From JACRCT01 sp049841135 (GTDB lineage: Bacteria; Myxococcota; Myxococcia; Myxococcales; UBA5297), in contig JASGHK010000001.1 in assembly GCA_049841135.1 (NCBI GenBank), positions 434,001 to 498,000 of the forward strand: a stretch of DNA of 64,000 bases, written 5' to 3'. Below the pieces are notes generated by a model. The model searched no databases. It saw only the letters and a list, made by a program, of their open reading frames with translations, and was not told the origin of the DNA. This document shows, one piece after another, positions 56,423 through 64,000 of the stretch; the stretch's first letter is position 1; every line of letters starts with the position of its first letter. The position numbers and the translations under genes were made by a program.

Positions 56423-56857
56423 CTAATGAACGGCCTTCAGCTCCTCGGTGGCGAGCTTGACCTGGCCGAAGCCGGCGCTGTGGCAGACTTCCATCACCTT
56501 GCGGACCGCGCCGTAGGTCAGCCGCGCGTCGCCCTTCAGGTAGATCTCGAAGGCCGGGTTCTTGCGCAGCTCGTCCTCGAGCCGCCCGCGCAGCGAGCTC
56601 TCCTCCACCAGGAACTGGCCCAGGTAGACCCGGTAGCGGGTCGCCGACCCGCCCGTGTACTCGAGCGACACCACGATGTCCTTGCCGTTGTCGCCCTGCT
56701 TCTCCGGCGTGGGCACCGTCGGCAGCTGCACCGCCTTGCCCTTCTGCAGCATCGGCGTGATCACCATGAAGATGATCAAGAGCACCAGCATCACGTCCAC
56801 GAGCGGCGTGACGTTGATGCTCGAGTTGAGGCCCTTACCGCCCAGTTGCATCGCCAT
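56423..56857 (-). CDS. exbD: ExbD/TolR-family protein, first copy
   Basis: 144 residues; ATG at 56857 (MAM) or 56851. Asp in N-V-T-P-L-V-D-V-M-L-V-L-L within the single membrane helix, then the periplasmic domain ending in V-C-H-S-A-G-F-G-Q-V, typical of ExbD. Directly downstream of exbB. Confidence 0.92.
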   Translation of the reverse strand: MAMQLGGKGLNSSINVTPLVDVMLVLLIIFMVITPMLQKGKAVQLPTVPTPEKQGDNGKDIVVSLEYTGGSATRYRVYLGQFLVEESSLRGRLEDELRKNPAFEIYLKGDARLTYGAVRKVMEVCHSAGFGQVKLATEELKAVH

Positions 56858-56883
56858 GGCGTTCGTCCCGAGCCCGTCGAGGG

Positions 56884-57555
56884 CTAGCTCTTCGCCTGGT
56901 CCTTGGCGAGCATGGCCACGACCTCGCCGGCGGTCTCGTTGGTGTCGACCTCGAGCCCCTCGATGCGCGCGGTGAAGTAGTTGTAGAGCAGCACCGCGGC
57001 GATGGCGACGCCGATGCCCACCGCGGTGGTGACGAGCGCCTCGGCGATGCCGGCCGCCACCGCGCCCAGGCCGCCGCCGCCTTCCTTGGCCATGCCTTGG
57101 AAGGAGTTGATGATGCCGAAGGTGGTGCCGAACAGGCCCACGAACGGCGCGGTCGAGCCGACGGTGGCCAAGACCGACAGGCCGTTGCGCAGCGTCGAGA
57201 GCTGGCGCGAAGCGGTGCGGTCGATGGCGCCCTTGACGGCGCCGTGCACGTCGTAGCTCTTGCCCGAGAGCGCCTGCGCGGCCAGGTACTCGTTCAGGCC
57301 GGCGCGCACCACAGGCGCGATGTGGCTGACCTTGTACTTCCCGGCCGCCTCCGCGACCTCCTTGAACTTGCGCTCGGAGAGCAGCGGCGCGGTCACCTGC
57401 GCGAAGGCGCGGGACTGGCCGGTCGCGCGCGCGAAGGTGACGAAGCGCTCGATGGCGATGCCCAGCGTCGCCACCGAGAAGATGCCGAGGATGATGACCA
57501 CCATCTTCGCCACGATGCCCATCTGGGCCCACATCTGTGCCAGCGTGAAGTCCAT
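56884..57555 (-). CDS. exbB: ExbB/TolQ-family proton-channel protein
   Basis: 223 residues, three transmembrane helices. The conserved segments G-L-F-G-T-T-F-G-I-I and A-L-V-T-T-A-V-G-I-G-V-A-I (with the functional Thr) identify the MotA/TolQ/ExbB family. Forms the ExbB-ExbD motor that powers TonB. Located between tonB and exbD. Confidence 0.95.
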   Translation of the reverse strand: MDFTLAQMWAQMGIVAKMVVIILGIFSVATLGIAIERFVTFARATGQSRAFAQVTAPLLSERKFKEVAEAAGKYKVSHIAPVVRAGLNEYLAAQALSGKSYDVHGAVKGAIDRTASRQLSTLRNGLSVLATVGSTAPFVGLFGTTFGIINSFQGMAKEGGGGLGAVAAGIAEALVTTAVGIGVAIAAVLLYNYFTARIEGLEVDTNETAGEVVAMLAKDQAKS

Positions 57556-57612
57556 GTGCCTTCCTTCCTCTGTGATGCGACCTCGCGAGGCCGCGCCGTT
57601 CGCCTTCGCGGC

Positions 57613-58374
57613 CTACTGCAGCTTGAACGTGAACTTGACGATCGTGTAGACGCTCACCGCCTGTCCGTTGACGATGTGCGGGTTGAACTTCCACCCGGCG
57701 ATGGTGTCGCGCACGGTGCGCTCGAACGCGGGGTGGGTCTGCATGAGCTGGATCTCGGTGACCCGGCCCTCGGGGTTGATGGTGATCTTGGCGACCACCA
57801 CGCCCTCCTCCTCGTTCTTGAGCGCCGAGGGCGGGTAGGCCGGCTCGCGCCCCTCGATGCGCCGCTTGCGCACGAACTCGACGTCCTGGAACGTCGGCGC
57901 GGCCGGGGGCGGCGGAGGAGGCGGCGGGGGCGGCGGAGGTGGAGGAGGCGGCGGCTTGGTGTCCATGCCGGCGACCACGCCGCCGGCGACGCCGCCCTCC
58001 ACGCCCCCCTCGACGCCGTCGTCGCTGCCGGTCTCGGGCGGCGGCTCTTCCTTCTTCGGCTCCTCGGCCTGGGGGATCTCCTTGGGGGCCACGAACTCGC
58101 GGGGCGCGGTGGGCTTGGGCTGCTCCTGCTTGACCTCCACCTTCTTCGGCGCCGCCTTCTTCTTGGGCGGCGGCGGGGGCGGCGGCGGCGGGGGCGCCGA
58201 GGCCAGGTCGACGAAGGTGATGGCGATGGGCGGCTCGGGCACCGGGCCGACCCGCAGCTGGTCGACGAAGAGGACGGCGGCCAGCGCCACGCCGTGGACG
58301 CCCAGGGAGGCACCCAGGAGCAGGCTCACCCGGCGGCTACGCTTGTCCTTCTGCTGGACGATGGAGTCGAACAT
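57613..58374 (-). CDS. tonB: TonB energy-transducing protein
   Basis: 253 residues. One membrane helix near 20-40 precedes a long Pro/Lys-rich spacer with two poly-Pro tracts of up to 18 prolines and a Gly-Val-Glu repeat (GVEGGVEGGVAGG). The C-terminal domain ends in Y-P-P-S-A-L-K-N-E-E-E-G and V-x-F-x-L-Q, the typical TonB fold. The poly-Pro region spans the periplasm. It energises the outer-membrane receptor upstream. Confidence 0.92.
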   Translation of the reverse strand: MFDSIVQQKDKRSRRVSLLLGASLGVHGVALAAVLFVDQLRVGPVPEPPIAITFVDLASAPPPPPPPPPPKKKAAPKKVEVKQEQPKPTAPREFVAPKEIPQAEEPKKEEPPPETGSDDGVEGGVEGGVAGGVVAGMDTKPPPPPPPPPPPPPPPPPAAPTFQDVEFVRKRRIEGREPAYPPSALKNEEEGVVVAKITINPEGRVTEIQLMQTHPAFERTVRDTIAGWKFNPHIVNGQAVSVYTIVKFTFKLQ

Positions 58375-58380
58375 GGGGCG

Positions 58381-59442
58381 TCACTTGCTCGCGGTGGAGC
58401 CGGCCTCTTTGCCGGCCGGGCTTCCGGCGTCGGGGCTGTTGGCGGCGGGGGTCGTGCCGCCCGGAGCACCGGCGGCGGTCGCGGCGGCGGCGGCTTCCTT
58501 CTCCTTGCGGGCCCCCAGGATCTTGCCGGCCTCGGTCCGGTACTCGTAGGCGGTCTGCTCGTCGAAGTACTTGCCCTGCTCGGTGGTCTCGGCCGCGGCG
58601 CGCTTGAGGAAGAGCAGGTTGGCGTAGGCCATGGCCTCGGCGTAGTCGCTCTTGAGCGCGATGGCCCGGCGCTCGGCCTCGATGCCCTGGTCGGCCAGGA
58701 TGAGCGCGGCGACGCCCTTGGCCTTGTCGGGCGAGTAGTGGAGCGTGTTCCAGGCGTACGTCCCCAGCTCGTAGTAGAGGCTCGCCTGCTTGGCCGGGTC
58801 CTTCGTGGCCTCGGCGCGGCGGCGGTACCAGTCGACGGCGGCCTGCGTCTCGCCGGACTTGTCGGCGATGATGGCCAGCACCTTCATGGTGTCGACGTCC
58901 TCGGGGTTCTTCTCGAGCGCCGGCTCGAAGTGCTTGACCGCCTGCGCGTAGCGGCGGCAGTCGATGAAGAGCGTCACCAGGTACTGCTTGACCTCGACGT
59001 CGTTCGGGTTGGCGGCGAGGAGCTCGGCGAAGTGCGCGTAGGCCTTGTCGGCCATCGCCGGGTCGCCGGGGGCGGCGCGCAGGAGGATCTTGATGCGGAA
59101 GGCCTTGGCCTTGTCGTCCTTGGGCTGCTGGACGAGGTGCTTGTCGAAGGCCTCGATGGCTTCGGCGGCCGCCTTGCGGTCGTCGGCCTTGACCGCGCTC
59201 GGGTCGAAGATGCTGAAGAGCGCGTAGCCCAGGTTCAGGTAGACGTTGGGCGTGTTGGGGTCGAGCTTGATCGCCTCGTGGTACTTGGCGATCGCCCCGT
59301 GGTAGTCGGAGGCGCGGTAGAGCGCGTTGCCCTCGCGGGCCAGCTGGCGGGCCTTGACGGTGTCCAGCGCGCCGCAGGCGGGAAGGACGAGGGCCAGCGC
59401 GAGCGCCGCCGCTGCCTTTCGTCCCCAGAGTCCCGGTGCCAT
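58381..59442 (-). CDS. TPR-repeat lipoprotein in the TonB operon
   Basis: 353 residues. Lipobox VLPAC (Cys23), then about six TPR-like repeats (for example G-N-A-L-Y-R-A-x-D-Y-H-G-A-I-A-K near 40) and a low-complexity Ala/Gly/Ser tail. AGGAG lies 8 bases before the ATG. Similar TPR lipoproteins accompany TonB loci in delta-proteobacteria and may stabilise the complex. Only 6 bases separate it from tonB. Confidence 0.85.
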   Translation of the reverse strand: MAPGLWGRKAAAALALALVLPACGALDTVKARQLAREGNALYRASDYHGAIAKYHEAIKLDPNTPNVYLNLGYALFSIFDPSAVKADDRKAAAEAIEAFDKHLVQQPKDDKAKAFRIKILLRAAPGDPAMADKAYAHFAELLAANPNDVEVKQYLVTLFIDCRRYAQAVKHFEPALEKNPEDVDTMKVLAIIADKSGETQAAVDWYRRRAEATKDPAKQASLYYELGTYAWNTLHYSPDKAKGVAALILADQGIEAERRAIALKSDYAEAMAYANLLFLKRAAAETTEQGKYFDEQTAYEYRTEAGKILGARKEKEAAAAATAAGAPGGTTPAANSPDAGSPAGKEAGSTASK

Positions 59443-59587
59443 CGTCGGTGCTCCTTGACCTCTCGAAGCGGGTCGTCGCCCCCGGCACCCACGGGCGCCG
59501 AAGGGCCGCCTAGCATGACGGTTGTAACGGCCGGGTCAATCCTTGGCTCAGTCGCGACGGGGCCACCCCTCGGCCGCCTGCCCGCGC

Positions 59588-59626
59588 TCGAAGAGCGAAG
59601 GCCGGCTCCCGGGAGGGAGCCGGCCT
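59588..59626 (-). terminator. Strong terminator after the TonB-dependent receptor
   Basis: AGGCCGGCTCCC/GGGAGCCGGCCT forms a 12-bp perfect stem with a 4-base loop, followed on the minus strand by TTCGCTCTTCG. It lies 57 bases past the receptor stop and upstream of the TPR gene, so receptor and energiser genes may be separately transcribed or the hairpin may only reduce read-through. Confidence 0.7.
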
Positions 59627-59682
59627 GGCCTCTCATGCCTGACCAGTGGCCGGCCGGCGAGACCCTGCCCCGTTCGCTGGCC

Positions 59683-62665
59683 TTAGAAGGTGTGCGACAC
59701 CTTCAGGTAGAAGTAGCGGCCGAGGAAGTCGTAGCTCGACGGGTCGGTCTTCACGATCTGGCCGTTGTAGATCCAGGGCGGGTCGACGTCGGTGAGGTTG
59801 TTGACGCCGAAGAGGAAGCCGGTCTTGCCGTAGTCGGTCTTCAGGTCGTAGCTCAGGTAGAAGTCCAGGGCGCCGTAGTCGGAGACGTTGCGGTACAGCT
59901 TGGGCTCGGGCTCGCCGTCGGCCACGCTGCACTGGTTGTTCGCGCACTCCTTGAAGCTCGAGATGTAGCGGCCGTGGAAGCCGGCGCCGACGCCCTTGTA
60001 GCCCCAGCTGATGCCGGCGACGCCCTTGAACGGCGCGTAGACCAGCTGCGTGTCGTAGTTGCCCTTGGCGTGGACGATGGTGCCGTCGGACAGCTCGGTG
60101 TCCATCATCTGCAGCCAGTTGACGTCGGCGGTGATGCTGAACCGGCCGATGGAGGTGCCGAAGTCGTACCGGGCGCCGAAGTCCAGGCCGGCGGTGGTGT
60201 CGCCGCCGACGTTGACCGACTGGTCGTCGATGGAGGTGATGAGGCCGTTGTTCGGGTTGCGCTTGATCTTGGAGCAGTACGCGTCGTTGAGGCTCTCTCC
60301 GCCGTAGCAGCCGTTGAGGATGACGTCCGGGCCGTAGGAGCTGATCGAGTTGGTGATCTTGATGTGGTAGTAGTCCACCGTCAGCGAGAAGCCGCGGATC
60401 CAGCGGGGCTCGATGACCGCGCCGACGGTGAAGGTCTCGGCCTTCTCCGGCGTGAGGTTCGGGTTGCCGCCGAGCAGCACGCGCTGCTGGGTGCGGTTGT
60501 CCTCGAGGTCGGTCGGCACGTTGGCCGCGGCGCAGTTCTTGGCCGCGTTGCCGCTGATCTTGCCGTCGTAGTTGTTGCAGGGGTCGGTCACGTCCAGGAA
60601 GCTGTCGACCGTGCCCGAGAACATCTCGGAGACGCTGGGGGCGCGGAAGGCGGTGGAGTACGTGCCGCGCAGCGTGAAGTCGCGCACCACGCTCCAGCGG
60701 CCGCCGACCTTGTAGGTGAAGTCGCTGCCGAAGGTGTTGTAGTTGAAGGCGCGCAGCGCGGCCTCCAGCTCCAGGTCCTCGGCGCCGGGCTTGCCGCTGA
60801 CGATGGGGATGGAGAAGCTCGATGAAGCCCTCGTTGACGGTGAAGGAGCCCTTGGTGTCGCCGCTCTTGTTGCCGGTGGTGTCGCCCTTCGAGGTGATGG
60901 GGTCGTAAATGGTGGCGCCGGACTCGTGGCGCAGCTCGTAGCCGACCGCGAGGCTGACCGGGCGGTTGGCGAAGAGCGTGAAGAGGTCGCCGGTGGCGTT
61001 GAGGGCCAGGATGGCCTGCTCGTTCAGGCCGCGGCGGGTGCCGGTGAAGGAGAGGTAGTCCTTCATGGCCTGGGTGATGGTGCCGGGACCGCCGAAGAGG
61101 TTGAGCGGCACGCACCCCTCGATGACGTCACCGCCCGAGGTGACGCAGACCGGGTTTCCGGCCGAGTCCGTCCGGCTCGGGCCGAGCGCGTTCTGCAGGC
61201 GGGAGAGGATGAGCGTGCCCTCCTTGAGCTCGGTGCCGGTGTTGCGGCCGTAGTTGGCGCTGATGTCCCAGTACCAGCCGCGCAGCGGGCCCATGCTCTC
61301 CGGCAGGTGGCCGTTGACGCCGCCGACGATGCGGAAGGTGTCCTGGTCCTGCTGGAAGCGCCGGCCGCCGAACTCCACCAGGCGGCGGCGGACATCGGAG
61401 AAGTCGCGGCCGAAGGGGTTGTAGAGGTTCTGGCCGCTGACGGTCAGGCCCTCGGCGTCGGTGAAGAGCGGCTCGGCCGCGAGGATCTGGTCGGACTGGC
61501 GGTTGACGAACGAGGTCTCGAGGTAGGCCTTGGCCGAGTCGCCCAGCTTCAGGTTGGCGTTGAGCATCATGTTGAAGCGCTGCTGCGGCGTGACCAGGTA
61601 GTTGGCCGGTGCGTAGTTGTAGTAGTCGCCGCCCTGGCCCTTGACGCCCGCGTCGCGGAAGGCCCGCCAGCTGCCGTCGTTTCCGCGGATGTAGAGGCCG
61701 TCGGGGTAGGCGCTGACCAGGTCGTTCCAGGTCTGGTTTCCGGGCGTTCCCTCCCAGTCGATGATCATGCCCTCGGGGACGGCGGAGGAGCCGACGGTGG
61801 TGACCTCGCCGCTGGTGAAGTCGTAGTCGTGGTCGACCCGGCTCCAGACCCGGTCGCCGGACCATGCCGGCTCCTGGCGGAAGTAGCCGGCGCTGAAGAG
61901 CACGTAGGCCTTGTCGAACTTGTGGCCGGTGGTCAGCGACAGGTCGATGAACTCCGCGTCGCCCCGCTGCGAGACGCCGCCGAAGGCGGAGATCTCGGTG
62001 CCCGTCCAGTTCTTGCGGGTGATGATGTTGACCACGCCGCCGATGGCGTCGGAGCCGTAGATGGCCGAGGCGCCGTCCTTGAGGACCTCGATCCGCTCGA
62101 TGGCGGCCATGGGGATGGCGTTCAGGTCGACGGAGGCGTCGGCGCCGGTGCCGCCCGGGACGAAGCGGCGGCCGTTGACGAGCACGAGGGTGCGGGCCGA
62201 GCCGAGGCCGCGCAGGTCGACGCGGGTCGAGCCGTCGCCGCCGTTGTTGTACTGGGTGTTGATGGCGTTGGACTGCGCGGGCAGCGACTGGAGGATGTCG
62301 CCGACCGACGTGCGGCCGGAGCTGGCGATCTGCTCGCGGGCCACCACGGTGACCGGAGCCGCCGTGTTGAGGTCGGCGCGGTTGATGCGCGAACCGGTGA
62401 CGACGATCTCCTCGATGTCGGAGGGTGCGGCGGCAGGCGTCGCCACCACCTCGCCTGGCTGCGGCTGGGCTTCGGGCTGGGCCGTGGCGGCCGGGTCGGT
62501 CGCAGCGGCCGGCGCAGCCTCGGCGGGCGCTGCAGCCTCGGCGGTCGCGGCGGGCTGGGCCTCGGGAGCCGGTGCAGGTGCGGGCTCCGTCTGCGCGAGC
62601 ACGGGGTGAGAGGCCAAGAGCAACGCTCCGGCAGAAATGCCACGGAGCCACGTCATGGTTCGCAT
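59683..62665 (-). CDS. TonB-dependent outer-membrane receptor (frameshifted)
   Basis: 993 residues once an extra base at 60814-60820 (GAAGCTC for GAGCTC) is removed. ATG at 62665 with AGGGGG 9 bases upstream. A signal peptide and a long Ala/Pro/Glu/Thr-rich segment (residues 25-75) precede the plug domain (I-V-V-T-G-S-R-I-N-R, S-I-G-D-I-L-Q-S-L-P and V-D-L-R-G-L-G), then a 22-strand-type barrel with the terminal F-Y-L-K-V-S-H-T-F. The S-R-I-x-R start and the size fit the large receptors that take up oligosaccharides or siderophores; the substrate is unknown. Confidence 0.9.
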
Positions 62666-62903
62666 CGTAGAAGCCCCCTTCATACGGTGTGAAGCACAGC
62701 TACCTCACACGCAGCGCGTGCGACAGCAGACAGGGTTGGACAGGCAACGGGGTGCTTGTAGCAAAGGAAGATGCGCCAGTCCACCCGGATTTCAGGGGAA
62801 CTTTCAGGGGGTTCCAGACAAGCGGGCCGGCCTCCCCGAACGAGAGACCGGCCCGCTAGATGCAAGGTTTTCGAAGTATTCGAAGCTAGTGCGTATCGAT
62901 CAT
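62666..62903. other. Intergenic region with receptor promoter and tandem repeats
   Basis: Two copies of TTTCAGGGG (62790-62798 and 62802-62810, 12 bp apart) lie about 130 bp upstream of the receptor start and could be a regulator binding site. A strong hairpin belonging to the thiolase gene is at 62821-62857. I see no reliable Fur box or sigma-70 promoter. Confidence 0.45.
62821..62857 (-). terminator. Hairpin terminator after the thiolase gene
   Basis: AGCGGGCCGG/CCGGCCCGCT, a 10-bp perfect stem with a 17-base loop, followed on the minus strand by TTGTCTGG. It lies 46 bases after the thiolase stop. Confidence 0.65.
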
Positions 62904-64000
62904 CTACGAACGTCGCAAGACGCTGACGCAATTCGTGACACCCGAGCCTCCGACGTTGAAGGTCACCCCGATCTCCGGGTTGCTCGCCGGCACACCGACC
63001 GGCTCGCCGACCAGCTGCTTGTAAGCCAGCGCGTGCATGGAGACGCCCGTCGCCCCGACCGGGTGCCCCTTGGCCTTGAGGCCCCCCGACAGGTTGACTG
63101 GGCAGCGGTCGTCCGGGCCGAAGCGGCCGGCGAGGTAATCGTGCCCGCCGCGGCCGTCGGAGGAGAGGCCCAGCGCCTCGGTGCAGAGGATCTGGTTGAT
63201 GGTGAAGCAGTCATGGACCTCGGCGAAGTCGACGTCGTCGACGGCGATGCCGGCCTCCGCGAACGCCTTGCGGACCGCGTCCTTGCCCGCGACGAGCTCG
63301 TGAGGCGCGGCACGACTCGCGATCGGCATGCGCTCGACGCTGTGGCCGATGCCGGCGAGCTCCACCGACCGGCGGCTTCCGCGCGCCTTGGCACCCGCCG
63401 TCGTAGTCAGGAGGACGGCGGCGGCGCCGTCGGAGATGAGCGAGCAGTCGTGCAACCGCAGCGGGTCGGCGATGAGCGGATTGCCCCCCTTGCCCTCGCC
63501 GGGCAACGCGAGGATCGCCTCGGCCGTGAACAACTTCTGCTTGTCGGCGGGGCCGCCCGGGCCGAAGTGCGCGAGCGGGTTCCTCGCGCCGTTGCGGTAG
63601 CCCAGCGCGGCGACGGTCGCGAACATGCGCCGCAGCCCGTCCTCGTCGATCTCCCAGCGCCGCTGGTAGGCCTTGGCGAGCGTCGCGAACAGCCCGGGGA
63701 AGGTCGCCCCGCGCGCCCCTTCGGTCGGCCAGTGCGAGCAGGTCGCCAGGGCGTGCGTCACGCCCCGGGTGTCGAGGAGGTTCATCTTCTCCACGCCGAC
63801 CACCAGCGCGGTGCGCACGCGTCCGGCCTCGATGGCGTAGACCGCGTCGTAGATGGCGACCGACCCCGAGGCGCAAGCGGCCTCGCAGCGGGTCATCGGC
63901 TTGAAGCGCAGCGCCTCGTCTATCTCCCCGGCCACCGCCGACACGTGCTCCTGGTTGGCGAAGAGACCCGGGGCACAGCTGCCGACGTAGACCGCGTCGA
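62904..64000 (-). CDS. Thiolase (acetyl-CoA acetyltransferase/SCP-x-like), cut by the right edge
   Basis: At least 364 residues visible; the N-terminus lies beyond the window. The acylation cysteine is in CEAACASGS, and the second active site is H-D-C-F-T-I with G-G-L-K-A-K-G-H-P-V-G-A-T-G. The H-D-C-F form matches the SCP-x-like thiolase branch, which acts on branched-chain or sterol-side-chain acyl-CoAs, unlike the usual C-x-G-x-G of acetoacetyl-CoA thiolases. Consistent with the SCP2 protein and CoA transferase elsewhere in the window. Confidence 0.88.
   Translation of the reverse strand, partial: DAVYVGSCAPGLFANQEHVSAVAGEIDEALRFKPMTRCEAACASGSVAIYDAVYAIEAGRVRTALVVGVEKMNLLDTRGVTHALATCSHWPTEGARGATFPGLFATLAKAYQRRWEIDEDGLRRMFATVAALGYRNGARNPLAHFGPGGPADKQKLFTAEAILALPGEGKGGNPLIADPLRLHDCSLISDGAAAVLLTTTAGAKARGSRRSVELAGIGHSVERMPIASRAAPHELVAGKDAVRKAFAEAGIAVDDVDFAEVHDCFTINQILCTEALGLSSDGRGGHDYLAGRFGPDDRCPVNLSGGLKAKGHPVGATGVSMHALAYKQLVGEPVGVPASNPEIGVTFNVGGSGVTNCVSVLRRS

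Noticed and set aside
57890..57960. Poly-Pro/GGC-rich tract in tonB as a microsatellite or mobile repeat
   Set aside because: It is the normal Pro-rich spacer of TonB.

Overview
The window is very GC-rich, densely packed bacterial DNA, most likely from a myxobacterium (phylum Myxococcota). The pointers are two proteins with MYXO-CTERM-like tails (Cys motif, membrane helix, Arg cluster), many lipoproteins and PKD/Ig-like secreted proteins, an NtrB/NtrC-type pair, and B-box/zinc-ribbon membrane proteins. About fifteen genes, including core ones such as sucC and psd, are broken by one-base indels that exactly restore the frame when corrected. This looks like an incompletely polished (long-read or metagenome) assembly rather than gene decay.

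Layout. 0-1.8 kb: edge gene, frameshifted multi-pass membrane protein, tRNA-Val. 1.9-13.7 kb: a long minus-strand gene set that probably forms one operon. It starts with a candidate c-di-GMP-type riboswitch and intrinsic terminator, then a TolB-like propeller protein, an Ig-like secreted protein, an outer-membrane barrel, a YCF48/PKD protein and a lipoprotein. 13.7-23 kb: housekeeping and envelope genes (gamma-carbonic anhydrase-like, vanZ-like, miaB, miaA, metallo-beta-lactamase-fold, TlpA-like thioredoxin, psd, lipoproteins, phosphoesterase) and a CAT-anticodon tRNA. 23.4-28.4 kb: RHH protein, LPG-synthase-type membrane protein, CpsB-like PHP phosphatase, 2-hydroxyacid dehydrogenase, yacG and a degenerate acyl-CoA ligase.

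28.6-37 kb: a run of small zinc-ribbon, DUF4870, PilZ and Yip1-like proteins, a Ycf46-type AAA+ ATPase, an SDR / unknown / FAD-oxidoreductase trio and a PIN toxin with HTH antitoxin. 37-47 kb: rlmN and a TCA-cycle block (ndk, sucD, sucC, HEAT-repeat protein, sdhB, sdhA, sdhC, and mdh divergently). 47-55 kb: CoA transferase, SCP2 protein, two histidine kinases, tatA, an NtrC-family regulator and a holin-X-like protein. 55.4-62.7 kb: a TonB system (TonB-dependent receptor, TPR lipoprotein, tonB, exbB, two exbD, secreted protein). The right edge cuts a thiolase.

The most unusual unit is the riboswitch-headed surface operon at 1.9-13.7 kb. If the riboswitch call holds, a cyclic dinucleotide signal sets transcription of a whole cell-surface assembly. 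No CRISPR array, insertion sequence, prophage or rRNA operon was seen.
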